A DNA stretch of 50,123 bases from Planctomycetota bacterium (lineage in GTDB: Bacteria; Planctomycetota; Brocadiia; Brocadiales; Brocadiaceae), in the NCBI GenBank assembly GCA_016873165.1, contig VGXV01000026.1:1-50123 (forward strand). Direction: 5' to 3'. This document shows positions 35,940-47,000 of the stretch, one piece after another. Position 1 is the first letter of the stretch. Each line of letters starts with the position of its first letter. The notes under the pieces were generated by a model that saw only the letters and a program-made list of their open reading frames with translations, did not search any database and was not told the origin of the DNA. The translations under genes were made by a program, and so were the position numbers.

Positions 35940-37001
35940 ATGAAAACCATCGAGGCTGAACATACAACATCTGTAATGCAAAAAACTGCATTTCCCATGA
36001 TTTTTATTGTCGGAAACAGCAGAAGCGGCACCACAATGATGGGCAGAATATTGGGAAACAATCCAAATGTTTTTACCTTTCACGAGCTTCACTTCTTTGA
36101 GCAATTATGGTCTAAAAAAGATACTGATAGGATTTTTTCAAAACAAAAAGCAAAAAAATTGTTTTTACAATTGATGAGGAAACAAAATAACGGATGTACG
36201 AACAATAATACAAATGCAAGAGATATCGAACTTTTTATAAACACAATTCCTGATAAATGTTTATCAACAGAAATATACAAACATTTTCTTTTTTTTGTCA
36301 CAGGGAAAAACGGAAAAAGTATTCCTTGCGAACAGACACCACGGTATGTTTTTTTTATTCGTGAGCTTCTGGACCTCTTTCCAGAAGCAAAAATCATCAA
36401 TATAATTCGTGATCCACGCGACGTTTTGTTGTCTCAAAAAAGGAAGTGGAAACGAAGGTTTTTTTTGGGTGCAAAAAATTTTCCGCTTTATGAAGCCGTC
36501 CGTATGTGGGCAAACTATCACCCCGTGTTTATTAGCAAGCTATGGAATGCATCCGTAAAAGCTGCCAATAACTATTTAAATAATGACCGGATATTTTTTC
36601 TGCGTTTTGAAGATTTAATTGAAAATCCCGAAAAGAACATACGAAATATATGTAATTTTGCATGTCTCGCATATTCCCGGGAAATGCTTGATATTCCGCA
36701 GGTAGGATCTTCAAATTACATGAATCAAGATACTAAAAAGGGAATAAACAAAGAAGTTTCTGGCAAATGGAAAACAGATGGATTGAATTCTGCAGAGATA
36801 TATCTTTGTCAGAAAATTGCCAGCTCGTTTATCTCTCAATATGGCTATGAAGTAGTTCCTGTGAAACCAAATTTTTTTCTTTTGTCCTATTACAAACTAA
36901 CCTTGCCAATAAAGTTGTCATTGGCTTTTATGCTAAATATAAAACGAATTAAAAACGTTAAAGAGGCCATCAGAAGGCGATTGAGTACTGATTATTCCTG
37001 A
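35940..37001 (+). CDS. Sulfotransferase 3 of the polysaccharide locus
   Basis: 353 residues. PAPS loop VGNSRSGTTMMGRIL (about 25-39), with Arg where Lys is usual, as in the Sulfotransfer_3 group. The 3'-phosphate motif is IINIIRDPRDVLLSQKR (about 150-166). It is the most divergent of the three sulfotransferases. Positioned after the first glycosyltransferase and before the propeller protein. Confidence 0.85.
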   Translation: MKTIEAEHTTSVMQKTAFPMIFIVGNSRSGTTMMGRILGNNPNVFTFHELHFFEQLWSKKDTDRIFSKQKAKKLFLQLMRKQNNGCTNNNTNARDIELFINTIPDKCLSTEIYKHFLFFVTGKNGKSIPCEQTPRYVFFIRELLDLFPEAKIINIIRDPRDVLLSQKRKWKRRFFLGAKNFPLYEAVRMWANYHPVFISKLWNASVKAANNYLNNDRIFFLRFEDLIENPEKNIRNICNFACLAYSREMLDIPQVGSSNYMNQDTKKGINKEVSGKWKTDGLNSAEIYLCQKIASSFISQYGYEVVPVKPNFFLLSYYKLTLPIKLSLAFMLNIKRIKNVKEAIRRRLSTDYS

Positions 37002-37048
37002 AAGTACTTAATCTTTCTAAAAACAAATTTTTATCACCATAAATCATA

Positions 37049-39247
37049 ATGCTAAATTTTAAAATAATAATAATAGTACAATGGATCTTTTATTGCTTTT
37101 TATTAATTCCTGCAATACCCGGGCAATGTTTTATTGCCTTTGCACAGACTATTTCCAATAAGGCTGGAAAGCATTTGGCTATTGACTATTTAACAGATTG
37201 GAAACCAGTGCCCTTGAGGTCGGTTGAACAAAAAAAAGCCGGTTTGCCAGGTGGAGAAGGCATGCAAATGGTGCAAATGATACAATATGCCCCCTCTAAC
37301 CCTAATATTGTTTATGCGGTAGTTGACACATCTCAGGTATGGAAGTCTGAAGATAGCGGTTATTCATGGAATTCAGCACGTAATGGATTTCATGCTTTGG
37401 GCGGATTTTCGCTGGGTATCGATCCTAAAAATGAAAATGTTGTTTTCGTTAGCGGTGCAGTACCAGGCGGAGGTTCACCTGTAGACGGAATATATCGCAC
37501 CTTAGACGGAGGAAAATCCTGGAAATTAACTAAACAGACTTACTACTCTAAAAGTATTAGCAATGATCCCAATGATGCCGGTGAGGGTCAGCATTATGCG
37601 TTTGACCCGGGAAGTTTTGATGGAGAAAAACATACAATTATTTATGCGGGCACACACACCGAAGGATTACTAAAATCAACTGATGGCGGAGATACATGGC
37701 AAACTGTAGGATTAAAGGGTTTAAGAATTCTTGATATTGAGCTTGTATCAATCAATACGAGTATAAATGTTCTCTATGTTGCAACAAATAATACAAAAGT
37801 TACCGGTAATGGTTTGTACAAAGTTACAGAGAACAATAAAAATACGTATACCATTGCCCCTCTAGGTAATTTACCTGATTTCCCCCGAACAATTGCAGTG
37901 GCAGTTCAAAATAATTCACCGATTGTTTATGCAACCATAGGCAACCACGGGATATATAAATCAGTAGACGGTGGAAATACTTTTGTTTGCAAATGGAGTG
38001 GATTTTCATCCGGAAAAGAATGTAGAACCATCAGTGTAATTCCTAAAGATCCCGATTATCTGTATCTAAAATTAGGCCGGGGGGCAGAAAATATTTTAAA
38101 TCCACTATACAGCAATGATGGTGGAGAAACTTGGAATACACCAAAGAATTTAAATGTGGGAAAACTAGATATCCAATGGATCGGGCCTGGTCCTGGCATT
38201 TCAATTGCGCCACATCCTTATGAATTAAATATTGCCTTAGGGTCTATGTTAAGTAGTATCAGAAAGACAACAAATGGTGGAAAAACATGGAAATATTCGG
38301 GAAACGGATTTATGGGTGCACGCTGCGCCTTTAAGACTTCTTCATATTTTGACCCTGAAAATCCTGAAAGAAAAATATTTTTTCTTATAGACTTTGGACC
38401 GGTTGTCACTGAAGATGGCGGCAATTCCTGGAAGAAATTAAAAATAAAAGGAAGAACAGCTTCAGTGGGAACGGTAGACAATAGCCAGAATACTATGCTT
38501 GTGGCAAGCGGCAGATGGACTTCGCAAATAATTTTACGATCGGAAAACAATGGCAACAGTTGGGAAACAGTAAATAATACAAATGACCATTTCATCTTTA
38601 TGAAATTCCATCCACAAGATTCAAATTACGTTTATACAGGCACAAAATCGGGAAGTTGGATAAGCAACGACAATGGCAAATCATGGACGTTTATTGCCAA
38701 CAAAAGCATACGTGTCGTTTATCCGAAAAATGGCGATATTGTTTATGCATTTGAGGAAACCACCCATGACAATTCAATATTGTGGTATTCAAATAACAGA
38801 GGTTTAACGTGGAAATGCCCTGTTCCAAAAAAACGAAATCCGTTTAAAAATGTGTTGGACGTCGATATTGATCCCAATAACCCAAACAGACTTTATGTTG
38901 CTGCAAATGATGGTTTTTACATTTTTGATGGCAAAGATTGGAAGGAAACAACAAAATCAGGGGGAATACCTCCGGAAACATATGGAAATATTGTATCGCG
39001 TAAAGTGAGTGCCGTTGCGGTAGATCCTTTTAATCCAAACAGGATTTATATCGGAAAGAGAGATGGAAATCTAGGCCATCCGAAAAACTACATATTTTGT
39101 TCAGATGATTATGGACTGACGTGGAAGGATATTAAGTATAATTTACCCGGTTATTCCAGTATATTCAGCTTAGCAATTGAACCTACAACCGGCGATCTTT
39201 ATGCATGTACAGCTCATGGCAATTATTATATTTCATTTTACCACTGA
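37049..39247 (+). CDS. Secreted Asp-box beta-propeller protein
   Basis: 732 residues with a signal peptide ending near residue 32 (FIAFA-QT). About eleven Asp-box (S/T-x-D-x-G-x-S/T-W) motifs are spread evenly, for example SEDSGYSW, TLDGGKSW, STDGGDTW, TTNGGKTW, SDDYGLTW. This is the sialidase/BNR or VPS10-type beta-propeller fold, outside the cytoplasm. No sialidase catalytic residues could be identified, so binding or scaffolding is as likely as hydrolysis. It is clearly paralogous over its length to the N-terminal part of the giant protein at 44068-50123. The gene is more AT-rich than that paralogue. Inside the polysaccharide locus it may bind or trim the polymer. Confidence 0.88.
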   Translation: MLNFKIIIIVQWIFYCFLLIPAIPGQCFIAFAQTISNKAGKHLAIDYLTDWKPVPLRSVEQKKAGLPGGEGMQMVQMIQYAPSNPNIVYAVVDTSQVWKSEDSGYSWNSARNGFHALGGFSLGIDPKNENVVFVSGAVPGGGSPVDGIYRTLDGGKSWKLTKQTYYSKSISNDPNDAGEGQHYAFDPGSFDGEKHTIIYAGTHTEGLLKSTDGGDTWQTVGLKGLRILDIELVSINTSINVLYVATNNTKVTGNGLYKVTENNKNTYTIAPLGNLPDFPRTIAVAVQNNSPIVYATIGNHGIYKSVDGGNTFVCKWSGFSSGKECRTISVIPKDPDYLYLKLGRGAENILNPLYSNDGGETWNTPKNLNVGKLDIQWIGPGPGISIAPHPYELNIALGSMLSSIRKTTNGGKTWKYSGNGFMGARCAFKTSSYFDPENPERKIFFLIDFGPVVTEDGGNSWKKLKIKGRTASVGTVDNSQNTMLVASGRWTSQIILRSENNGNSWETVNNTNDHFIFMKFHPQDSNYVYTGTKSGSWISNDNGKSWTFIANKSIRVVYPKNGDIVYAFEETTHDNSILWYSNNRGLTWKCPVPKKRNPFKNVLDVDIDPNNPNRLYVAANDGFYIFDGKDWKETTKSGGIPPETYGNIVSRKVSAVAVDPFNPNRIYIGKRDGNLGHPKNYIFCSDDYGLTWKDIKYNLPGYSSIFSLAIEPTTGDLYACTAHGNYYISFYH

Positions 39248-39280
39248 TGCCATAATGTAACAATCCGAAGGAATATAAAA

Positions 39281-40495
39281 ATGAGAGTATTGCTTGCAAA
39301 CAAATTTTTCTATCCAAAAGGGGGCGATGCAATCTCCTTCTTTTCTACCGCTGAAGTATTACGAAAGAACGGACATGAGGTAGCCTTCTTCTCCATGCAT
39401 AGTCCGCAAAACATAGATTCTCCTGATTCCCGATATTTTGTTTCATATGTTAATATGGACGGGGGAGGAATGATAGACAACATTAAGATGGCAGGAAAGA
39501 TTCTCTATTCCTTTGAGGCAAAAAACAAATTATCGGAACTTATAAATACACAACACCCGGATATCGCACACCTACACAATATTTGCCATCAAATATCTCC
39601 TTCTATTATCGATACCTTAAAAAAACACAATATCCCAGTTGTTATGACCATGCATGATTACAAACTTACCTGCGCGGCCTATACCCTTTTAGTACACGGA
39701 AATGTTTGCGAGGAATGCTCAGGGGGTAAATATTACAAAGCATTGACAAAAAAATGCATCAAGAATTCCCGATTAAAAAGCGCTGTAAATGTTGCTGAAA
39801 TGTATCTCCATCATAAAATACTTCATATATACGAAAAGGTAGATATCTTTATTTCACCGAGCAGATTTCTTATAGAAAAGACAAAACAAATGGGATTCCC
39901 GGGCAGATTTGTTTATTTACCAAATTTTGCAGATGCCGGCAAATTTGAACCTTTTTATACCAGTGACAATAAAACCATAGTTTATTTTGGAAGACTTATA
40001 AAAGAAAAGGGAATTAAGGTACTGATTGATGCAGTAAAAGGTTGTAACCTGCGATTGAAGATAATTGGTGATGGTCCGCAAAGAAAAGAACTGGAAGACA
40101 AAGTTTCGCGTGAAGGCATATCGAATATTGAATTTCTCGGTTACAAAAAGAGTGACGCCTTACAAAATGAAATTCGAAACTGTATGTTTACTGTCGTACC
40201 TTCAGAATGGTATGAAAATAATCCTCTTTCGATAATAGAATCTTTTGCCCTCGGAAAACCGGTTATCGGTGCAAAGATCGGTGGTATACCTGAATTAATT
40301 AAAGAAAGAGAAACCGGACTTTTATTTGAACCGGGAAATTCAGCCGATTTAAGGAAAAAGATAGAATTTTTATTATCGGATCATACTTTATGTAACAAAA
40401 TGGGAATCAATGCAAGGAGGTTTGTAGAAGAGGAACTTACCCCGGAGAAACATTATCAGTCTTTATTACAAATTTACCAATCACTTGTTAAATGA
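39281..40495 (+). CDS. Glycosyltransferase, GT4 family (2)
   Basis: 404 residues with both GT-B lobes recognisable. The N-terminal Rossmann lobe starts MRVLLANKFFYPKGGDA. The C-terminal donor lobe has YFGRLIKEKGIKVLIDAV (about 235-252) and the catalytic-site E-x7-E pair in ENNPLSIIESFALGKPVIG (about 312-330). A Cys-rich loop (CEECSGGKYYKALTKKC) at about 145-161 is common in GT4 members that act in surface polysaccharide synthesis. The start has AAGGA upstream. Confidence 0.92.
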   Translation: MRVLLANKFFYPKGGDAISFFSTAEVLRKNGHEVAFFSMHSPQNIDSPDSRYFVSYVNMDGGGMIDNIKMAGKILYSFEAKNKLSELINTQHPDIAHLHNICHQISPSIIDTLKKHNIPVVMTMHDYKLTCAAYTLLVHGNVCEECSGGKYYKALTKKCIKNSRLKSAVNVAEMYLHHKILHIYEKVDIFISPSRFLIEKTKQMGFPGRFVYLPNFADAGKFEPFYTSDNKTIVYFGRLIKEKGIKVLIDAVKGCNLRLKIIGDGPQRKELEDKVSREGISNIEFLGYKKSDALQNEIRNCMFTVVPSEWYENNPLSIIESFALGKPVIGAKIGGIPELIKERETGLLFEPGNSADLRKKIEFLLSDHTLCNKMGINARRFVEEELTPEKHYQSLLQIYQSLVK

Positions 40496-40581
40496 GGGAA
40501 TCTGATTATTACATAAAATTTAATATATGTTAAAGAACACTATGTACTGTTAATTCTTACGATTATATAGGAAAACTTATC

Positions 40582-41607
40582 ATGATACGAAACATACCTT
40601 TGCCAAAAGAAATTTGCATTATTCTGACGTATAGATGTAACGCAAAATGTAATATGTGTGATGTGTGGCATTATCCTACAAAATTCCAAGAGGAGATTAC
40701 GCCTGAAGACTTAGAAAAACTTCCATCAGGTTTGAGGTTCATCAACATAACAGGCGGAGAACCTTTTGTCAGAAAGGATATAGAAAAAATCATAGAAGTA
40801 GTGCATCCAAAAACACAAAGGGTGGTCATTAGCACAAACGGTTTCTTCACGGAGAAAATAGTGAATCTCTGTAAGAAATACCCTGATATTGGCATAAGAA
40901 TAAGTATAGAAGGATTGCAAAAGGCTAATGATTCTATCAGAGGAATACCGAACGGTTTCGACAGGGGCATCAGGACATTACTTACCTTAAGAAAAATGGG
41001 CATGAAAGACATCGGGTTCGGAATGACCGTGCAAGACAAGAATTACAAAGACCTTTTGCCTCTTTATGAATTATCAAACGCATTGGGCTATGAGTTTGCA
41101 ACGGCAACCCTTCATAATTCCCATTACTTCCATAAACTGGATAATCGTATCGAAAACAAGGATTTGGTATGCGAGGAATTCTCAAAGCTTATTCATGAGT
41201 TATTAAAATCCAACTCAATTAAAAAATGGTTCAGGGCGTATTTTAATTATGGACTCATGAATTATATATACGGTAACGAAAGATTTCTCAAGTGCGAAAT
41301 GGGATCAGAAGCTTGTTTTATAGATCCTTCGGGAGATGTGCTTCCGTGCAATGGCATGACGGTTAAAATGCCTATGGGGAACATCAAAGAACAATCATTT
41401 AGCGATATTTGGAACAGCGCGCAGGCAGAAAAAGTTCGTAGCGCAGTAAGTACCTGCGACAAACAATGCTGGATGGTAGGAAACGCCGTTCCCGTAATAA
41501 AAAAACATATGCGTGCTCCTGTTAAGTGGATTTTAGAAAATAAATTCCGTGTAATGACAAACAGAGCGCCAAAATTATGTCTGCATAATGGGAAACATAA
41601 CGATTGA
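40582..41607 (+). CDS. Radical SAM/SPASM protein (2)
   Basis: 341 residues. The cluster motif is CNAKCNMC (about residues 19-26), with GGEPF (about 58-62) for SAM binding. The C-terminal SPASM-like part has Cys at about 239, 245, 254 and a CDKQCW pair near 293-297, with a GDVLPCNG turn typical of SPASM domains. The start has AGGAAA. It shares architecture with the first radical SAM protein but is not closely similar. The substrate is unknown. Overlaps the next glycosyltransferase frame only if the longest start there is used. Confidence 0.87.
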   Translation: MIRNIPLPKEICIILTYRCNAKCNMCDVWHYPTKFQEEITPEDLEKLPSGLRFINITGGEPFVRKDIEKIIEVVHPKTQRVVISTNGFFTEKIVNLCKKYPDIGIRISIEGLQKANDSIRGIPNGFDRGIRTLLTLRKMGMKDIGFGMTVQDKNYKDLLPLYELSNALGYEFATATLHNSHYFHKLDNRIENKDLVCEEFSKLIHELLKSNSIKKWFRAYFNYGLMNYIYGNERFLKCEMGSEACFIDPSGDVLPCNGMTVKMPMGNIKEQSFSDIWNSAQAEKVRSAVSTCDKQCWMVGNAVPVIKKHMRAPVKWILENKFRVMTNRAPKLCLHNGKHND

Positions 41608-41653
41608 AACTTTTTCTTTTATGAATGATATGTTTTCCGAAGGGAAGGAAGAA

Positions 41654-42922
41654 ATGAATATTTTTAAAAACAAACATACAACTGACAAAATAAAAATTGC
41701 CGTCCTTGGCACGCGTGGATTTCCCCACGTGCAGGGTGGTGTTGAGGCTCATTGTGAAAATCTTTATCCTCAATTGGCCAAGAGAGGATGCGATGTAGTA
41801 GTATTTGCAAGAAAACCGTATGTAAATGGAGGAAATACTTTTTACAAAGGTGTGCATTTGATACCTTTGTTTTGTCCGAAGAATAAATTTCTTGAGGCAT
41901 TTATTCATACCTTCATTGGAATTTTTGCTGCAAGGAAATATTCTCCCGATATTTTACACATCCATGCAATAGGGCCGTCACTTATGATTCCATTGGCACG
42001 ATTGCTTGGGTTAAAGGTAGTAATGACTCACCACGGACCTGATTACCAGAGAAAAAAATGGGGAAAATTGGCAAAAATAGCACTGCAACTGGGCGAAAGA
42101 TGTGGATGCAATTGGGCGAATAGTATAATAACTATTTCTGATACTATCGCAGACCATGTAAAGAACAGATACCAAAAATGTTCAAGTGTAATCCCTAACG
42201 GCGTGATATTGCCGGATATTTTACAAAGTAATGGTAGTCTTTTAAAATATGGTTTAACAAAAGGGAATTATGTTCTTACCGTTGGCCGTTTTGTACCGGA
42301 AAAAGGATTTCACGATCTTATCACCGCTTTTAATCAACTTCATGATGTTGATTGTAAAAGTCCGGCAGACAAAAATCCTCAGCAAAAGAATCATTGGAAA
42401 CTGGTAATTGTCGGTGATGCTGACCACGAAGATGCCTATAGCATCAACCTGAAAGCACAAGCAAAAGGAAACAACAATATCATTTTGACAGGTTTTTTAA
42501 CAGGAAACCCGTTAAAGGAACTTTACAGCAACGCAGGAATATTTGTGCTGCCTTCTTATTACGAGGGATTGCCTATCGTACTTCTTGAAGCTCTCAGTTA
42601 TGGGCTATCCTGCATTGCCTCAGATATTCCTGCCAACAAAAACGTAAAATTATCCGATGACAGATTTTTCGAAGCGGGAAATATTACTGCCCTTATTTAT
42701 AAAATCAGAACGTTTATGACAAAACCAATAAATGATGAAGATAAAAAGGCACAAAGAAAAATGATTGCGGCAAAATATGATTGGGCGAACATTGCGGAAG
42801 AAACGTTGAGGGTATACAAAAAGGTAAGAAATAGAATTAACGGTATAAAAAAACTTGAGAAAGATAATGTACCAATACAAGTCCGCAATAAGTCAGAGTC
42901 TTTAACGTATCACTTTTCATAA
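41654..42922 (+). CDS. Glycosyltransferase, GT4 family (3)
   Basis: 422 residues from ATG 41654, chosen because GGAAGGA lies just upstream; the frame stays open to 41588 but those codons overlap the radical SAM gene. The N-terminal lobe begins KIAVLGTRGFPHVQGGVE, the hallmark of GT4 enzymes with a Gly-rich acceptor loop. The donor lobe has VGRFVPEKGFHDLI (about 216-229) and E-x7-E in YEGLPIVLLEALSYGLSC (about 297-314). Together with the other two glycosyltransferases it would assemble the repeat unit. Confidence 0.92.
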   Translation: MNIFKNKHTTDKIKIAVLGTRGFPHVQGGVEAHCENLYPQLAKRGCDVVVFARKPYVNGGNTFYKGVHLIPLFCPKNKFLEAFIHTFIGIFAARKYSPDILHIHAIGPSLMIPLARLLGLKVVMTHHGPDYQRKKWGKLAKIALQLGERCGCNWANSIITISDTIADHVKNRYQKCSSVIPNGVILPDILQSNGSLLKYGLTKGNYVLTVGRFVPEKGFHDLITAFNQLHDVDCKSPADKNPQQKNHWKLVIVGDADHEDAYSINLKAQAKGNNNIILTGFLTGNPLKELYSNAGIFVLPSYYEGLPIVLLEALSYGLSCIASDIPANKNVKLSDDRFFEAGNITALIYKIRTFMTKPINDEDKKAQRKMIAAKYDWANIAEETLRVYKKVRNRINGIKKLEKDNVPIQVRNKSESLTYHFS

Positions 42923-42939
42923 AATACTTGATTAAAAAT

Positions 42940-43983
42940 ATGAAACCTGAAGACAAACTTCTATTTATTTGTACGAGACAAAATTTTTTAGACATACACC
43001 GGCAAGAAGTCCTCGATTTGTGTATAAGAGAAAAAATCGATTGGAATAGAGTCTATGCTACAGCAAAACTGCATGGCGTTGCGCCGTTAATCTATTTAAA
43101 CTTACAGAAATGTGCCGGAACTGGTATTAGTGTTCCGCCTGATATTGCAAATAAGTTTAAACTCTATATATACACAAGAAAAGTTTTAGAAAATAAATGG
43201 GAAGAAGCTTTAAAAGACGCTCTAAATTTTTTTCATCAAAGGTCTATCGACGTCATGCTCGTAAAAGGGGTAGCTTTAAACGCACTTGTATATATGCATC
43301 CCTGGCTCGTTAATAAAAATGATTATGATATTATAATAAAGCCGAAAAATGGTGAATTAATAAATTATGAAAAAAAAGAAATTTTTGATTACATTCGCAG
43401 TATTAAATTAAAAGGTATTGAGTGTGATTATTTTAGCCATCATGACATTCATTGCACAGAAACACTGTCTATAGATTTTGCTGATATATGGAGTAACGCA
43501 AAAAGAATCAACTTTTTAGGACACGATGTTTATGCAATGACTCCTGAAGATATGCTCATTGTCGCCTGCATCAATTGCAGGCGCAAAAGGTTTTTTAGGC
43601 TTAAATCACTATTTGATATTGCAGAAATAATTAATACTTATCCTGAATTGGATTGGGAAAATTTTACGAGGAAGGCAAAAAAATACCGTTGCAACAATCT
43701 CATCTACGCTGCTCTCTTTATTACAAAAATGACCGTAGAATGCGGTTTCCCCGAAAATGTTTTTGAAAAACTTGCAATATTTCCTTTAAGAAAGCTAATA
43801 ATACACCTTATCATTCGTTATTTGAACTTACGCATGTCTTTAACATCTCTTTATCCCTTTTCAGAAGAAAATCCATTGGCAAGAAAAATAAATATGTCGT
43901 TGGTATTACCATTTGCTGTTTTTCAGTGGCGACACTTTAGCCGAAAAATATTTTATACTAATAAAAAATTCGTCAATAGATAA
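42940..43983 (+). CDS. Nucleotidyltransferase family protein (NTP_transf_5-like)
   Basis: 347 residues from ATG 42940 (an in-frame TTG at 42928 is possible). The N-terminal half matches the NTP_transf_5 pattern: a helical ILLLxLxxxHGVAPLIYLNL-type start, then a nucleotidyltransferase core around residues 95-135 with SIDVMLVKGVAL and NKNDYDIIIKP, where D-Y-D-I would be the metal-binding pair. Such proteins occur in polysaccharide loci, but the reaction is not established. It is the last gene of the locus and faces the giant gene; a bidirectional hairpin lies between. Confidence 0.8.
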   Translation: MKPEDKLLFICTRQNFLDIHRQEVLDLCIREKIDWNRVYATAKLHGVAPLIYLNLQKCAGTGISVPPDIANKFKLYIYTRKVLENKWEEALKDALNFFHQRSIDVMLVKGVALNALVYMHPWLVNKNDYDIIIKPKNGELINYEKKEIFDYIRSIKLKGIECDYFSHHDIHCTETLSIDFADIWSNAKRINFLGHDVYAMTPEDMLIVACINCRRKRFFRLKSLFDIAEIINTYPELDWENFTRKAKKYRCNNLIYAALFITKMTVECGFPENVFEKLAIFPLRKLIIHLIIRYLNLRMSLTSLYPFSEENPLARKINMSLVLPFAVFQWRHFSRKIFYTNKKFVNR

Positions 43984-44008
43984 CGCATCGCAACTCCATC
44001 TTACCAAA

Positions 44009-44041
44009 AGTAAAGAGGCGAAACATGTTCGCCTCTTTACT
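44009..44041. terminator. Bidirectional intrinsic terminator
   Basis: AGTAAAGAGGCGAA-CATG-type loop-TTCGCCTCTTTACT forms a 14-bp perfect stem (44009-44041) between convergent genes ending at 43983 and 44068. A short A/T-rich tail lies on each side. It would stop both transcripts. Confidence 0.8.
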
Positions 44042-44067
44042 ATAATCAATCTCCACACTATCCAAAA

Positions 44068-47000
44068 CTACTTACCGTTAAATACATCCAGAACTTCCTG
44101 ATCGCTTAATGCCCGATCATATATGTACACTTCATCAATCTTTCCATTGAAATAACCATTGTTAACCCTTGAATACCCTATGCGCATATCGGAATAAGAA
44201 CTTAACGGCACTATTTTATTTCCTGCGGAATGGTTTACTGTTGCTGCTAACGTGCCATTTATATAAAGTTTCTGTTCTCCCGTTGATTGGCTATACGTGC
44301 AGACAACATGATGCCATGCCCCGGTTGAACTCCCAAGGTTGCTGCTTGCCGTCATTTTAGTCCTGGTTCCGTTCGCATCCTTTGTAATAAGACAAAAATC
44401 TATGGTATCAGGATTATTTTTGAAGAATCGTACATCAAACCCCTCATTGCTTTGAATATCAGAATTCCACTTCCAACCGCCAATTATTGCATCCGCATTC
44501 GACGTATCATTCTTATTCTTATAAAACCATGCTGAAATTGAAATCTCATCATAATTCATGCAGGGAACTGACACATAATCATCCGTTCCGTCAAATGAAA
44601 GTCCCGTGCCACTCTTTCCAGTTGAAAATACAGCGCCTCCGTTAATTGTGCCATCATTGCCGTTACCCGATGTATCTGTTGCAACACTACCGCTACCTTC
44701 ATCGAATGCATAGCACGCAACTTTGCTATTAGTTGCTGTTGACAATGTGTTCAGCGTCACAGTTATTGATGCTGATCCCGTATTCCCTGCCGAATCTGTC
44801 TCCGATATTGTTACTGTATTTGTGCCCTCTGTTAAACTCTTACTAACCGTTTTCTGACTTCCTCCATCTATCGTATACGTCACATCTATCGGACTACTGC
44901 TCACCTCTGCCCCGTCCTTTGGCGATACAATCGTTACCTGAGGGGCAATTGTGTCCAATGTTACCGTTATTGATGCCGACCCTGTTTTCCCCAAAGAATC
45001 CGTCTCGCTTATGGTAATCGTATTCTTTCCCTCCGTCAGACTCTTACTCACCGTTTTCTGACTCCCCCCATCCACCGTATACGCTACTGTTATCGGACTG
45101 GAATTCACCATCGCTCCGTCTGATGGAGAAAGAATTGTTATCTGAGGAGCAATTGTATCCAATGTTACTGTTATTGATGCTGACCCTGTATTTCCTGCTA
45201 AATCTGTCTCTGCTACAGTAATGACATTTTCCCCCTCAACAAGATTTTTGACCACTGTTGTCTTGTCTGAAAATAATTCCTCTACTTCCTCTGCCGATAA
45301 ACTACGATTGAATATTCTCACATCATCAATGATACCATTAAAGAAATCCATCGCCGTCCATCCTGCCGCTCCTATTCTTGTTGCAACATCATTTGTACTG
45401 GTTACTGTAGTAGTCCCTTCAGTTGCCACCGAGCTGCCATCTACATACAATGCAGTTCCATTTGTGGTATCAAACGTCACTACTATATGGTACCACGTGT
45501 TTGTGGCAAGGTTAGCACGGTAGCGGATTGCGCTTGCAGAATTCCTGTTAAATACTACCGTTCCACCAGTCGAAACAAACAATTGATATGTTTCATAGGT
45601 TTTGCCTACAATCATGTTTTTACCAAAACTTGACGCCTTTATCCACGTTGACAGAGTAAATGCATCACTCAGGTCAATATCTCCTATTTCCGCATAATCA
45701 TTTACACCATCACATTTGAGCCCTTTTCCTTTCTTTCCTGTTCCATATGCCGCATTTCCATAAATAGTTCCGTCTCTTTTATACACTGAAGAATCATACG
45801 CCACTGTTCCGCTGCCTTCCTCAAAATTATAATACGCCCACAAACTATCTTCCCTGCTCATAGACAACGCACTTTGGCCATCAACAGTATATGTTACTTC
45901 TACAGAATTCACATCAACTACTGTTCCATCAGAAGGCGACAGGATGGTTATTTGAGGGGCTGTCGTATCCAGCATTACCGTTATCGATGTTGACCCTGTA
46001 TTCCCCGCTGAATCTGTTTCTGTCACAGTCACCATATTTGTGCCCTCTGTTAAACTCTTACTTACCGTTTTCTGACTTCCTCCATCCACCGTATACGTTA
46101 CTGTTAGCGGATTGGTATTTACCACCGCTCCGTCTGTTGGAGATACAATCGTTACCACCGGCACTGTCGTGTCCAACGTTACCGTTATCGATGCCGATCC
46201 TGTATTCCCTGAAGAATCCGTCTCGCTTATGGTAATCGTATTTGCACCCTCCGTTAAACTCTTGCTTACCGTTTTCTGACTCCCACCGTCTACCGTATAC
46301 GTTACTGTTATCGGACTGGTATTCACCACTGCTCCGTCCGATGGCGACAAAATTGTTATTTGAGGAGCACCGGTATCCAGAGTAATGTTTATGGATGCAG
46401 TCCCTGTATTTCCCGCCTGATCTGTTTCGGTTACGGTTATGGTATTTCTCCCCTCTGTAATGCTCTTGCTGACCGTCGTCTGGCCTGAAAACAAATCATA
46501 CACCTCTCCTGAGGTTAACGCACGATTGAATATCCTCACTTCATCCACGATCCCGTTAAAATAATCCTGCGCCGTCCATCCCGTTGCCCCTATTTTCGTT
46601 GCCACATCATTCTTTGTCGTCACCGATGTATTCCCACTCGTCGCCACCTCATTGCCATCCACATACAACACCGTTCCATTTGTCGTATCAAACGTCGCCA
46701 CTATATGATACCACGTATTCGTTGCAAGGCTTGCACGATAACTGATCGCATTTGCCGAGTTCCTGCTCACTACGATCGTTCCTCCATCCTTGACAAGCAA
46801 CTGATACGTCTCCCACGTTTTCCCTATGATCATGTTTTTCCCAAAACTTGACGCCTTTATCCACGCTGACAGGGTAAACGCATCGCTCAGGTCTATATCC
46901 CCTATTTCCACATAATCATTTGTGCCATCACACTTAAGTCCTTTCCCCTTTTTCCCTGTAGTGTATGTCGCATCCCCGTATATCGTCCCGTTCCTTTTAT

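Noticed and set aside
37049..39247. Sialidase activity for the Asp-box protein
   Set aside because: Asp-boxes occur in many propellers; I could not find the Arg triad and nucleophile Tyr of sialidases.
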